The position numbers and the translations under genes were made by a program. Shown in pieces: positions 51,523-60,628 of a DNA stretch of 64,000 nucleotides. Each line of letters begins with the position of its first letter. Position 1 is the first letter of the stretch. Source of the DNA: Novosphingobium sp. FSW06-99 (lineage in GTDB: Bacteria > Pseudomonadota > Alphaproteobacteria > Sphingomonadales > Sphingomonadaceae); the NCBI RefSeq assembly GCF_001519065.1, contig NZ_KQ954251.1:186001-250000 (forward strand), read 5' to 3'. The notes beneath the pieces were generated by a model. That model ran no database searches. It was not told the origin of the DNA and was given only the letters and a program-made list of their open reading frames with translations.

Positions 51523-52340
51523 GGCCGGTCCTCCGTCGTCGGGCGCTCGGGGGGCAGGCGATACCAGCCGGTGATCATCGAGCGCAGTTCGTTGAACGGC
51601 CCGGCCAGCACGACCATGGCCAGATGCACGACAATGAACAGCGCCAGCCCGGCCGCAACGATGAAATGCACCGATCGCGCCGACTGGCGACCGTCGAACA
51701 GCACCAGCAGCCAGGGCCAGGCCGCATCCATCGCCGGCGACATGGTCAGCCCGGACAGCACCATCAGCGGCAGGCCGATCAGCAGGACACCCAGATAGGC
51801 CAGTTTCTGCAAGGGATTGTAATGCCGCGCGGCTTCGCCTCTGGGCAAGTGCAGCCGCGCATGGGCCTTGATATCGTGCCACAGCGACGCGGGCCGCAGT
51901 TCTTCCCGTTTCAACAGAAGATCGTTCCACAAATGCCTGGAAAGCAGAGCATAACCTGCAAATCCCAACCACCCGATCACCAGCACCCAGGCAAAGAAGA
52001 AATGCCAGATGCGTGCCACCGGCACATTGTATTGGCCGGGCAGGGTGACCAGCGGCGGAAACGCCTCATCGGTGTGCATGGCATAGCCGAGCACGCCGGT
52101 GGTGGGGACCTCGACGCCAAGCACGGTCAGATAGCCATGCGTCCCGCGATTGCCGATTTCCAGCCAGGCATGATCGAAATTGGCGCCATAGGCGCCCCAA
52201 TAGAGCCGGGGATGCGCGTTGAAGATCATCATCCCGGTCATCAGCATGATGAAAATCGTCAGCGCATTGGTCCAGTGCCACAGGCGCACGGGCAGGCGTG
52301 TGCGATAGACCAGGTCGGCGGGCGGGTCGGCATCGGACAT
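51519..52340 (-). CDS. Cytochrome b561-family membrane protein
   Basis: 273 residues with four membrane segments and His-containing helices (LWHWTNALTIFIMLMTGMMI; RIWHFFFAWVLVIGWLGF; RSVHFIVAAGLALFIVVHLA), as in di-haem b561/Ni-Fe-hydrogenase cytochrome b subunits. It is probably the quinone-linked electron partner of the molybdoenzyme encoded four bases downstream. It is preceded by crtB on the same strand with a 63-base gap. Confidence 0.88.
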   Translation of the reverse strand: MSDADPPADLVYRTRLPVRLWHWTNALTIFIMLMTGMMIFNAHPRLYWGAYGANFDHAWLEIGNRGTHGYLTVLGVEVPTTGVLGYAMHTDEAFPPLVTLPGQYNVPVARIWHFFFAWVLVIGWLGFAGYALLSRHLWNDLLLKREELRPASLWHDIKAHARLHLPRGEAARHYNPLQKLAYLGVLLIGLPLMVLSGLTMSPAMDAAWPWLLVLFDGRQSARSVHFIVAAGLALFIVVHLAMVVLAGPFNELRSMITGWYRLPPERPTTEDRP

Positions 52341-52403
52341 GGGGCACGCTCTTTCGTTTGTAACGCGGCAGTATCCCGTATTTCGTGGCTCTGCGCCATC
52401 CGG

Positions 52404-53357
52404 TTACACCGGAGAGGCCGCCAAATCACGATAGGTATAGCGCCGTGATCCGGCCGCGCGCGCATGGCGCGACCGCACAGGTAACGACGTCTGCGCCAGC
52501 GCGCGGATAATCCACCACAGCTTGCGCCCGTTACTCACGACGGTGCGGCTGTCCCACGCGCGGGTGCCGCGTCGTTCGACCAGCCGGGCGATGTCGCCAT
52601 AGATCCCCGCCGCGGCCAGGATCGCCCAGCGCTGGCGCAGATTGAGCCGTTGTGCACCGATCCGGGCCGAGCTTTCATGCGCCGCCGCCAGACGGCACAG
52701 CCGCCCGGCCAGGCCTGCGAGTGCGTTACGGAACGGCGGTTTCAGCTCTTCGCCGGGGGGAATGTCGGCCTCTGCCAGCCATTCGGCGGGCAGATAGCAC
52801 CGCTGCGCGGCATGGTCTTCGGCCAGATCGCGCGCGATATTGGCCAGTTGAAACGCCAGCCCCAGATCGCAGGCGCGTTCAAGCGTTTCATCATCGGCGG
52901 GATCGACCCCCATCACCACCGCCATCATCACCCCCACCGCGCCCGCGACATGCCAGCAATAGCGCATCAGATCAGCCTCGCTGCGCGGGTGCCATTCGAT
53001 CGCATCGAGTGCAAACCCGGCAATCACCGCATCCGCCATCGCCTGGGTCAGCCCGGTTTCGGCCGCCACCACGCCCAGGCAATCGAACGCCGTATCGCCG
53101 GTATCGGCGCCGGTCAGCGCCAGCGCGGTCAGCGCGCGGACGTCTGCCAGCCGTGCCGTAACAGCCGACTGGTCGCCCAGCGTGCCGCCCAGATCCTGTC
53201 CGTCGATCAGATCGTCGCACCGGCGGCACCACGCATAGAGCATCCACACCCGTTCGCGCGTGGTGCGGTCAAACAGCCGGCTGGCCGCGGCAAAGCTCTT
53301 GGACCCTTTGCCGATCATCGCCGCGGCGGTCGTAACGAGACGGGCGCGCCGATCCAT
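52404..53357 (-). CDS. crtB: Phytoene synthase
   Basis: 317 residues. The two Asp-rich motifs that bind the diphosphates are WCRRCDDLIDGQ and LANIARDLAEDHAAQRCYLP. It joins two geranylgeranyl diphosphates to phytoene, the first committed step to carotenoids. It is last in the crtY-crtI-LOG-crtB order, starting seven bases after the LOG gene stop. A basic tail (RSRHARAAGSRRYTYRD) extends the C-terminus. Confidence 0.93.
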   Translation of the reverse strand: MDRRARLVTTAAAMIGKGSKSFAAASRLFDRTTRERVWMLYAWCRRCDDLIDGQDLGGTLGDQSAVTARLADVRALTALALTGADTGDTAFDCLGVVAAETGLTQAMADAVIAGFALDAIEWHPRSEADLMRYCWHVAGAVGVMMAVVMGVDPADDETLERACDLGLAFQLANIARDLAEDHAAQRCYLPAEWLAEADIPPGEELKPPFRNALAGLAGRLCRLAAAHESSARIGAQRLNLRQRWAILAAAGIYGDIARLVERRGTRAWDSRTVVSNGRKLWWIIRALAQTSLPVRSRHARAAGSRRYTYRDLAASPV

Positions 53358-53364
53358 GCTGCGA

Positions 53365-53946
53365 TTAGAGGTCCGCTGCCTTCATCGCGAAAATCGGCAC
53401 ATGCGGCTCGTGCGCGGCCATGCGCGCCAGCAACAGGTCAAGATCGGGTTCGGCGATGATGATCCCGGCATGCGCCTGGCGCACAAACCCGGTTTCGACC
53501 ATGTGCCGGTTGAACGCCAGCAGGTGGTCGTAAAAGCCATAGGCATTGAGCAGACCGACCGGCTTTGCATGATAGCCCAGTTGCGCCCAACTGACTGCTT
53601 CCCACAATTCGTCCATCGTGCCGACCCCGCCGGGCAGCGTAAGAAAGCCGTCGGACAGATCGGTGAACGCCTGTTTGCGCGCATGCATGCCCGTTACCAC
53701 ACGCAGATCGGTGCAGCCGGGATGCGCGATTTCGGCCACCGCCAGCGCCTCGGGGATAATTCCAATCACTTCGCCATCGGCTTCGAGCGCGCCCTGGGCG
53801 ACCGCGCCCATCAGCCCGCGCATGCCGCCGCCATAGACCACCCCGATATTGCGCCGGGCCAGCGTCTCACCGACCGTGCGCGCCAGCGTGATGTAACGTT
53901 CGTCGGCGGGGGTGGCCGATCCGCAATAGACGGCGATCCGTTTCAA
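53365..53946 (-). CDS. LOG-family nucleoside-5'-monophosphate phosphoribohydrolase
   Basis: 193 residues. GGGMRGLMGAVAQGA and the signature LPGGVGTMDELWEAVSWAQL (PGGxGTxxE) define the lysine-decarboxylase-like LOG family, which removes ribose phosphate from nucleotides such as cytokinin riboside phosphate or AMP. Position is odd: it sits inside the carotenoid operon, its ATG overlapping the crtI stop as ATGA and its stop seven bases before crtB, so it is translated with the pigment enzymes. Confidence 0.9.
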   Translation of the reverse strand: MKRIAVYCGSATPADERYITLARTVGETLARRNIGVVYGGGMRGLMGAVAQGALEADGEVIGIIPEALAVAEIAHPGCTDLRVVTGMHARKQAFTDLSDGFLTLPGGVGTMDELWEAVSWAQLGYHAKPVGLLNAYGFYDHLLAFNRHMVETGFVRQAHAGIIIAEPDLDLLLARMAAHEPHVPIFAMKAADL

Positions 53947-55421
53947 GCCAGATCCTCCAGCATCAGTTTGGCGGTCGCCTTGGCACTGCCGACCACACCC
54001 GGAATGCCCGCCCCGGGATGGGTGCCGGCGCCGACCAGATAGAGGTTGGGGATGGCATCGTCACGGTTGTGTGCGCGGAAAAATGCACTTTGCGTCAACA
54101 GCGGCTCCAGGCTGAATGCGCTGCCCAGATGCGCGGACAGGTCGTGGGTGAAGTCCGCCGGGGTGTAGTGGAATTTTGTGACGATACGGCTGTGAATGTC
54201 GGGGATCAGGCGCCGGCCTACTTCATCGAGCACGCGCTTTTCCAGGATCGGCCCGATTTCGTCCCAGTCAACCGGCAATTTGCCCTGGTTGGCGACCGGC
54301 ACGAGGGCATAGAACGTGCTCATCCCCTCGGGCGCCATGCTCGGGTCGGTCACGGTCGGGTGGTGCAGATAGATCGAGAAATCCTCGGGCAGCACGCCAT
54401 ATTTGTAGATGTCGTCGAGCAGGCCTTTGTAGCGCGGCCCGAACAGGATCATGTGGTGTGCGATCCCCGGCCAGGTGCCCTGCACGCCGAAATGGACGAC
54501 AAAGAGGCTTGGTGAAAACCGTTTGCGCATCAGCGACTTGGCATGGCGCTGCGCATAGAGGTTGCCGGTCAGCAGATCGCGATAGGAATGCACCAGGTCG
54601 CCGTTCGATGCCACTGCATCGAAATTGCCGTGCCAGCCGCTGGCCGTGGTCACCCCGGTCACCCGGTTGCCCAGTGTTTCGATCCGGGTGACGGCATCGC
54701 CCGTGCGCACGGTGCCGCCGATCCGTTCGAAGTGGCGCACCATCCCCGCGATCAGCCGGTTGGTGCCGCCTTTGGCCCACCACACCCCGCCGTCCTTTTC
54801 CAGCTTGTGAATCAGGGCATAGATCGCGCTGGTGGTCATCGGATTGCCGCCGACCAGCAGCGAGTGAAAACTGAACGCTTCGCGCAGTTTTTCGCTTTCG
54901 ATGTATTTTGACACGATCGAATAGACCGAACGCCACGCCTGATAGCGGGCGAGGGCGGGCGCCGCCTTGATCATGCTGGCAAAGTCGAGAAACGGCACGG
55001 CGCCAAGCTTCACATAGCCTTCGCGGAAGACCCCGGCCGAATAGTCGAGAAACTCTTCATAGCCCGCAACGTCACGCGGATTGATCTTGGCGATTTCGGC
55101 GCGCAGCGTGGGTTCGTCGTTGGTGTAATCGAAATTGGTGCCATCGGGCCAGTTGAGCCGGTAGAACGGCGCAACCGGCATCAATTCAACATCTTCGGCC
55201 AGTCTATGGCCGGTCAGCGCCCACAGTTCCTCCAGGCACGGGGGATCGGTGATCACCGTTGGCCCGGCGTCGAACACAAAGCCGTCGCGTTCCCAATAAT
55301 AGGCCCGCCCGCCCGGCTTGTCGCGCGCCTCGATCACCGTGGTGGCGATGCCGGCCGATTGCAGACGAATGGCGAGCGCCAGCCCGCCAAATCCGGATCC
55401 GATGACACATGCCCGCTTCAT
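53943..55421 (-). CDS. crtI: Phytoene desaturase
   Basis: 492 residues, normal for bacterial CrtI. FAD motif ACVIGSGFGGLALAIRLQ, then GGRAYYWERDGFVFDAGPT, and the C-terminal NLYLVGAGTHPGAGIPGVVG signature are all present. It introduces four double bonds into phytoene to give lycopene. ATG 55421 has AAGGAA about ten bases upstream; a longer start at 55487 lacks support. It follows crtY by 34 bases. Confidence 0.95.
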   Translation of the reverse strand: MKRACVIGSGFGGLALAIRLQSAGIATTVIEARDKPGGRAYYWERDGFVFDAGPTVITDPPCLEELWALTGHRLAEDVELMPVAPFYRLNWPDGTNFDYTNDEPTLRAEIAKINPRDVAGYEEFLDYSAGVFREGYVKLGAVPFLDFASMIKAAPALARYQAWRSVYSIVSKYIESEKLREAFSFHSLLVGGNPMTTSAIYALIHKLEKDGGVWWAKGGTNRLIAGMVRHFERIGGTVRTGDAVTRIETLGNRVTGVTTASGWHGNFDAVASNGDLVHSYRDLLTGNLYAQRHAKSLMRKRFSPSLFVVHFGVQGTWPGIAHHMILFGPRYKGLLDDIYKYGVLPEDFSIYLHHPTVTDPSMAPEGMSTFYALVPVANQGKLPVDWDEIGPILEKRVLDEVGRRLIPDIHSRIVTKFHYTPADFTHDLSAHLGSAFSLEPLLTQSAFFRAHNRDDAIPNLYLVGAGTHPGAGIPGVVGSAKATAKLMLEDLA

Positions 55422-55455
55422 CGTACCCGTTTCCTTGTTATGCGACTGTGTCACG

Positions 55456-56637
55456 TTACGCCCCCAGCGCCTTGGGGCGCGCACCAAGCCCGGTCAGCAC
55501 CCCCAGCGCTGCGCTGACCGGCACTGGCGGAATGCCTGCGAGAATACGAAACCGGTCGATCAATGTCGATTGCCCGGCGTAAAAGCGTTCGATCAGGCGC
55601 GGATTGAGGCTGTAGAACCGCTGCATCACGCGATAGCGCTGATCGGGTTGTGCCGCGGCAAACAGCAGCGCGGTCAATTTGCGATAATACCATCCATTGT
55701 TCCAATGGGTTCTGGCATAATGTTCAGAAAATTTCGCAAGCGATTGCGCGCCCAGATCGGGCTCCGCTGCCAGAGCGAGCGCAAACCGCAGGGCATCGGG
55801 CAGTGAATAGCTGGTCAGCGGATGGAACAGCCCGGCGCGCGCGCCCGCCAGCACGGCGCCGCCATCGACCGAACTGCGCAAACGCGTAAAATCGCCGCCT
55901 GCAACCACCGGCAGCACGCCTTGTTCCTCGGCCAGCACGCCCACCACCTGCCACCCTTGCGCCTTGGCATAGTCGGCAATGCGCTGCACCAGCAGATCGC
56001 GGTCGAGATCAGGCCCATCAGCATAATAGGTGTCTTCGACAAAGATCTCGTCGCGGGCAAACGGCAGGCAATAGACAAAGCGATAGCCGTCGTGTTGCGC
56101 CACTGTCGCGTCCATCACCGTCGGTCGAGGCAGCCCGTGCGGCGCCGCCAACTTCAGACGTTGCCCTACAAACTTTTGCCAACCGCCTGTTATAGAATTA
56201 AAATCTGCCACACCACGCGCGTCGATCACGGCCCCGGCGGTAATCTGCGTGCCATCGGTCAGGGTGGCCGTGGTGCCGGTACAGGTGGCAACTTCCGCCC
56301 CGGTGATGATCGCCGCGGGTGGCAGTGCCAGCCGCAGTGCCTGATCAAGCCGGTGCGACGTGGTGGCGTGATATGGCGTTTCGAGTGTGCGCCGATAGCC
56401 GGGAAAGCGCACGTCATAAGCCGGCCAGGCGGCGTCGATCAGCGGCGCGATCAACGCCTCGCCACCCTGGGGCAGGTCACTGGCAAAAAACGACCAGACG
56501 TGGTTGCCGCCAAGGGTGTGATCACGTTCGACCAGCACCAGCGACAGGTCCGGGCGCAGGCGCGACAGCGCCAGCGCGACCAGCCCGCCTGCCAGTCCGC
56601 CACCGAGGATCGCGATGTCAGCCTGTGCCACGCCCAT
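55456..56637 (-). CDS. crtY: Lycopene beta-cyclase
   Basis: 393 residues. The FAD motif is DIAILGGGLAGGLVALALSR; other CrtY blocks include HVWSFFASDLP, GQRLKLAAPHGLPRPTVMDA, YRFVYCLPFARDEIFVEDTY and FHPLTSYSLPDALRFALALA. It closes both rings of lycopene to form beta-carotene. First of the crt operon. ATG 56637 is used; an upstream TTG at 56658 is less likely. A short AT-rich stretch near 56166-56210 encodes VADFNSITGGWQKFVG with atypical codons. Confidence 0.94.
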   Translation of the reverse strand: MGVAQADIAILGGGLAGGLVALALSRLRPDLSLVLVERDHTLGGNHVWSFFASDLPQGGEALIAPLIDAAWPAYDVRFPGYRRTLETPYHATTSHRLDQALRLALPPAAIITGAEVATCTGTTATLTDGTQITAGAVIDARGVADFNSITGGWQKFVGQRLKLAAPHGLPRPTVMDATVAQHDGYRFVYCLPFARDEIFVEDTYYADGPDLDRDLLVQRIADYAKAQGWQVVGVLAEEQGVLPVVAGGDFTRLRSSVDGGAVLAGARAGLFHPLTSYSLPDALRFALALAAEPDLGAQSLAKFSEHYARTHWNNGWYYRKLTALLFAAAQPDQRYRVMQRFYSLNPRLIERFYAGQSTLIDRFRILAGIPPVPVSAALGVLTGLGARPKALGA

Positions 56638-56892
56638 AGCCTGTTCGGTTAGGGGCAAGCAGAGATGCGCGCAACAAACCCTTTCGGGAAAGCCGGTGAC
56701 AGACCCTGCGTCGCGTAACGACCGTCGCGTAACTGGCCCAAAAACCCGCCGCTTGCACGAAAACCAGTTGCCATTTGAGATGTATCAAGGTTTTCTGTCG
56801 GGGGATAACCAGACCGGACATCAGGGCGAGCCGCGCGCGAATCGTGCGATCGGACATAACGCCGACCGGTGGACAGAGGATGGGAAACAGGC

Positions 56893-58398
56893 ATGGCAGA
56901 CGCGCATTTTGACGTGCTGATCGTGGGTGCGGGCATTTCCGGTATCGGTTCGGCCTATCACCTGCAGGACCAGTGCCCGGACAAGACTTATGCCGTGATC
57001 GAGGCCAAGTCCACGTTTGGCGGCACCTGGGACACCCACAAGTATCCCGGTGTGCGGTCGGATTCCGACCTTTACACGTTCGGCTATCGCTTCAAGCCAT
57101 GGATCGGCGCGCCGATCGCCAGCGCCGCCGAAATCCTGAAATACATGGGCGAAGTGATCGCGGAGAACGGCATCGATCGCCATATCCGTTACGGCACGCG
57201 CATCGTGTCGTGCGCATGGTCGAGCGCGGACAATCTGTGGACCGTAACGACACGGCGCGAAGGCGATGCGGCGGATCAGGTGCTGACCTGTCGCTTCCTG
57301 TGGATGTGCCAGGGCTATTACGACCACCAGACGCCCTATGTGCCCGACTGGAAAGGGCTGTCGGACTATCGCGGCCAGTTTGTCCATGCCCAGGTGTGGG
57401 ACCCGGCAACGCAAGTTGCGGGCAAGCGCGTGCTGGTGATCGGATCGGGCGCAACGGCGGCGACTGTGGTGCCGGCGTTCTGCGACGCGGGCGCACAGGT
57501 GACGATGCTGCAACGGTCACCCACCTATTTCTATTGCCATCCCAACCAGAACGAACTGGCCGACCGCCTGCGCCAGATCGGCATTGACGAGCCGACTGTG
57601 CACCGCGTGGTGCGTGCGCAAGTGATGTATGACCAGGACGTGCTCAACCGCCGCTGTGTCGAGGAACCCGATGCGGTGTTCGAAGACCTCAAGACGCTGG
57701 TGCGCGCCTATGCGGGCGACGATTTCGCGTTCGAACCGCACTTCACCCCGCGGTATCGCCCGTGGCAACAGCGCCTGGCGTTCTGCCCCGATGGCGATCT
57801 GTTCCGCCATGCGGCGGCGGGTAACGTGACGGTGGTCACCGACACGATCGACCGTTTCACGCCCACCGGGGTGCTGACTGCCAGCGGCGAAGTGCTGGAG
57901 GCCGACATCATTGTCGCTTGCACCGGTTTTCGCCTGACGGTGATGGGTGACATTCCGTTTGCCGTCGATGGCCAGGCGGTGGCCTGGCACGATACGGTCA
58001 ATTATCGCGGGATGATGTTCACCGGCGTGCCCAATCTGGTGTGGGTGATGGGCTATTTCCGCGCGAGCTGGACCTTGCGCGTCGATCTGCTGGGCGATTT
58101 CGTGTGCAAGCTGTTGCGGCACATGGATGCGCTGGGGGTCGCCAAAGTCGAAGTGACGTTACGGCCCGAAGATCGCGACATGGCGATCCTGCCGTGGATC
58201 GAATCCGACAATTTCAATCCTGGCTATCTCCAGCGCGGGCTCGACCAGATGCCCCGGCGTGGCGACAAGCCCGAATGGCGCCACAACCAGGATTACTGGC
58301 GCGAACGCGAGGAGATTCCCGCGATCGATCTCGACGGGGCGGAATTCGTCTATGATGGTCAGCGCGCCGACCGTAACGCCTTGCAAGCCGCAGAATGA
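56893..58398 (+). CDS. FAD-dependent monooxygenase, Baeyer-Villiger type (EthA-like)
   Basis: 501 residues, typical of this class B group. FAD motif FDVLIVGAGISGIGSAYHLQ, TFGGTWDTHKYPGVRSDSDL, the Baeyer-Villiger fingerprint with Tyr-x-Gly-x3-His-x3-Trp (YRGQFVHAQVW), and the NADPH motif RVLVIGSGATAATVVPAF are present. Such enzymes insert oxygen next to ketones or oxidise sulfur and nitrogen. Divergent from crtY across a 255-base gap with two copies of GTCGCGTAAC (56710 and 56724). A strong terminator follows. Confidence 0.9.
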   Translation: MADAHFDVLIVGAGISGIGSAYHLQDQCPDKTYAVIEAKSTFGGTWDTHKYPGVRSDSDLYTFGYRFKPWIGAPIASAAEILKYMGEVIAENGIDRHIRYGTRIVSCAWSSADNLWTVTTRREGDAADQVLTCRFLWMCQGYYDHQTPYVPDWKGLSDYRGQFVHAQVWDPATQVAGKRVLVIGSGATAATVVPAFCDAGAQVTMLQRSPTYFYCHPNQNELADRLRQIGIDEPTVHRVVRAQVMYDQDVLNRRCVEEPDAVFEDLKTLVRAYAGDDFAFEPHFTPRYRPWQQRLAFCPDGDLFRHAAAGNVTVVTDTIDRFTPTGVLTASGEVLEADIIVACTGFRLTVMGDIPFAVDGQAVAWHDTVNYRGMMFTGVPNLVWVMGYFRASWTLRVDLLGDFVCKLLRHMDALGVAKVEVTLRPEDRDMAILPWIESDNFNPGYLQRGLDQMPRRGDKPEWRHNQDYWREREEIPAIDLDGAEFVYDGQRADRNALQAAE

Positions 58399-58422
58399 GC
58401 AGATTGCAACGGCCATGAAAAA

Positions 58423-58449
58423 AGGCCCCCGGGCAGTGCGCGGGGGCCT
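58423..58449. terminator. Bidirectional intrinsic terminator
   Basis: AGGCCCCCG and CGGGGGCCT make a perfect 9-bp stem; an A-run precedes on the left (GAAAAAA) and TCTTT follows on the right, so it can end the plus-strand monooxygenase transcript and the minus-strand small secreted protein transcript, whose stop codon lies 26 bases away at 58475. Confidence 0.85.
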
Positions 58450-58474
58450 CTTTCAGAGGGATTGGTGCGAAGGC

Positions 58475-58762
58475 TCAGTTGCCGACGTCGATGCCCATCT
58501 TCTTCACGTCCGAAAGCTGGAATTCAACGGGCTTGTCGTTGAACGTGCCGGTCACGGTCTTTTTGTGGATGTGCAGTTCGAAGGGCACTTTGCCGGCATA
58601 GGCGGTGCCGCGAACGATCTGGTCGCCCGACTTTTCTTCGGTGGTGTACTTGTAATCAACACCCTTGACGGTGAACTGACCGGAGTCGTTGCCGGCGGCA
58701 AGCGCCAGCGTCGGAGCAGCGGCGGTCAGCAGGGTAGCGGCGAGCAGCGCGAACTTGATCAT
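58475..58762 (-). CDS. Small secreted protein of unknown function
   Basis: 95 residues. A signal peptide is clear (IKFALLAATLLTAAAPTLALA, cleavage near ALAAG). The mature part of about 70 residues is a compact beta-rich chain (FTVKGVDYKYTTEEKSGDQI, then KTVTGTFNDKPVEFQLSDV) with no Cys. I know no function for it. ATG 58762 is preceded eight bases upstream by AGGAG, so a longer frame to 58960 is not used. The upstream region to 59014 is AT-rich. Confidence 0.8.
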   Translation of the reverse strand: MIKFALLAATLLTAAAPTLALAAGNDSGQFTVKGVDYKYTTEEKSGDQIVRGTAYAGKVPFELHIHKKTVTGTFNDKPVEFQLSDVKKMGIDVGN

Positions 58763-59014
58763 GGTGAGTACTCCTGAACCTTGTGGGATTTTAGCCTTGT
58801 GGGATTGTCCCGGTGCGTCCTGATTGATCACCAATTTATGCTGCGGCTGCGAACCCGCAAATGCTTTCCGCGCGCAGCAAGTTGCAAAAACTGCAAAAAT
58901 ATTGAAATATATTGCCTTTATAAGATGCAAAATGCAACTTATCTCCCATTGGAGCGGCATTTCGGTCTCAAAGGTGCAGAATTTGCAATGCTGCGCTGCG
59001 CAAAAATGCGCCGG
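58763..59014. promoter_or_regulatory. AT-rich promoter island upstream of the small secreted protein
   Basis: A 252-base gap with a strongly AT-rich core (about 58880-58940) in a high-GC genome. An 8-base inverted repeat, AAGTTGCA (58879-58886) and TGCAACTT (58933-58940), flanks the core; TGCAAAA occurs at 58883, 58892 and 58926. Reading the minus strand, TTGCAT and TATATT-like elements are spaced like a -35 and -10 pair. It is likely the promoter and control site of the small secreted protein gene. Confidence 0.5.
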
Positions 59015-59851
59015 TCAGTCGCGCAACAGCTCGTTGATCCCGGTCTTGCTGCGGGTCTGTGCGTCGACCGTCTTGACGATCACCGCGCAATAGAGCGAAG
59101 GCCCCGGCGTGCCATCGGGCAGCGGCTTGCCCGGCAGCGAACCCGGCACGACCACTGCATAAGGTGGCACACGACCGATATGCACTTCACCGGTGGCGCG
59201 ATCGACGATCTTGGTCGACGCGCCCAGGAACACGCCCATCGACAGCACTGCGCCCTGGCCGACGATCACGCCTTCGGCCACTTCGGAACGGGCGCCGACA
59301 AACGCGCCATCTTCGATGATCACCGGCCCGGCCTGCAACGGCTCGAGCACGCCGCCGATCCCGGCGCCGCCCGAAATGTGCACATTCTTGCCGATCTGAG
59401 CGCATGATCCGACGGTCGCCCAGGTATCGATCATCGTGCCCTCATCGACAAAGGCGCCGATGTTGACAAAGCTGGGCATCAGCACGACGCCTTTGGCAAT
59501 ATGCGCGCCGCGCCGGGCCACCGCGCCGGGCACCACGCGGAACCCCGCTTCGCGAAACCGGTTTTCGCCCCAGCCGGCGAATTTCGAGGGCACTTTGTCA
59601 TAGGCCGGGGCGCCGCCCGCGCCCTGTTCGATCACCGCGTTGTCGTTCAGCCGGAACGACAGCAGCACTGCCTTTTTCAGCCACTGGTTGACGCGCCATT
59701 CGCCGTCGATCTTTTCCGCCACGCGCACTTTGCCGCTGTCCAGCAGTTCGAGTGCGGCCTCTACCACTTCGCGTACGGCGTGGCTGGCCGGGGTGACGTC
59801 GGCGCGGGCATCCCAGGCCTGTTCGATGGCGGCGGCAAGCTGTTCGGTCAT
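59015..59851 (-). CDS. dapD: 2,3,4,5-tetrahydropyridine-2,6-dicarboxylate N-succinyltransferase
   Basis: 278 residues. The N-terminal helical domain leads into left-handed beta-helix hexapeptide repeats ([60 protein letters not shown]), typical of DapD. It adds succinyl from succinyl-CoA in the diaminopimelate/lysine pathway. Either of two adjacent ATGs (59854, 59851) could start it. It follows the HAD phosphatase gene by about 30 bases. Confidence 0.95.
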   Translation of the reverse strand: MTEQLAAAIEQAWDARADVTPASHAVREVVEAALELLDSGKVRVAEKIDGEWRVNQWLKKAVLLSFRLNDNAVIEQGAGGAPAYDKVPSKFAGWGENRFREAGFRVVPGAVARRGAHIAKGVVLMPSFVNIGAFVDEGTMIDTWATVGSCAQIGKNVHISGGAGIGGVLEPLQAGPVIIEDGAFVGARSEVAEGVIVGQGAVLSMGVFLGASTKIVDRATGEVHIGRVPPYAVVVPGSLPGKPLPDGTPGPSLYCAVIVKTVDAQTRSKTGINELLRD

Positions 59852-59884
59852 CACTCGGTCTTTCGGCTAGGTTCCGCGCGCCGA

Positions 59885-60574
59885 CTAGCCCAGCCGGGGC
59901 GCTTGGGCAAGTTCGGCCAGAACGTTGTCGAGCCAATCGGCCATGTCGGTGATCCGCACATCGATGGCGCTGTCATCCTTGGCGCGATGCCCCCATTCGC
60001 TGCCCACGTCGATCCATACCGTCTGCATGCCCAGATGCTTGGCCGGTGTCAGGTTGCGCGCCGAATCCTCGACAAACACTGCGCGGGCCGGGTCGATCCC
60101 GAAGGCCGCGATCATCCCGGCATAGGCATCGGCTTCGGGCTTTGGTCGATAGTTCATCGCATGGATGTCCCACATCCCCTCGAAACAATCGGCCAGGTCC
60201 AGCGCATCGAGCACGCGTGTGGCATAATCGACATCGCCGTTGGTGAACAGCAACCGTCGCCCCGGCAGCGCAAGCAGGCGATCGGCCAGGCGCGGCACGC
60301 CCGACAGCACCGACACGTCGATATTGTGCACATAGGCCAGGAATTCGCGCGGGTTGATCGCGTGATAATGCATCAGACCGGCGAGCGTGGTGCCATGATC
60401 ATGAAAATACATCTTTTGTACGCGCCGTGCCTCGGCCAGGTCGCAACCGAGCAGTTCGGCGATGAACCGGCCCATCAGCACGTCGATCTGGCTGAACAGG
60501 TTGGCGCTGGGCGGATAGAGCGTGTAGTCGAGATCGAAGATCCAGCAATCGACGCGGGTGGGATCGAACGGCAT
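59885..60574 (-). CDS. HAD-family pyrimidine 5'-nucleotidase-like phosphatase
   Basis: 229 residues. HAD motif I is CWIFDLDYTLYPP, motif II LLFTNGDVDYA, motif III Lys in NYRPKPEADAY, and motif IV FVEDSARNL. The DYTLYPP pattern is that of the SDT1/pyrimidine 5'-nucleotidase group, which hydrolyses UMP- or CMP-like nucleotides. ATG 60574 starts next to the divergent rnhB. It is upstream of dapD on the same strand with about 30 bases between. Confidence 0.88.
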   Translation of the reverse strand: MPFDPTRVDCWIFDLDYTLYPPSANLFSQIDVLMGRFIAELLGCDLAEARRVQKMYFHDHGTTLAGLMHYHAINPREFLAYVHNIDVSVLSGVPRLADRLLALPGRRLLFTNGDVDYATRVLDALDLADCFEGMWDIHAMNYRPKPEADAYAGMIAAFGIDPARAVFVEDSARNLTPAKHLGMQTVWIDVGSEWGHRAKDDSAIDVRITDMADWLDNVLAELAQAPRLG

Positions 60575-60628
60575 TGGGCGGGATCTCTGCTTGCTGGAGG
60601 TGGCCTTCGCGCGATAGGGGCAGGGGCC

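Noticed and set aside
58879..58940. A DnaA-box cluster or chromosomal origin in the AT-rich island
   Set aside because: No TTATNCACA-like boxes were found; promoter DNA explains it better.
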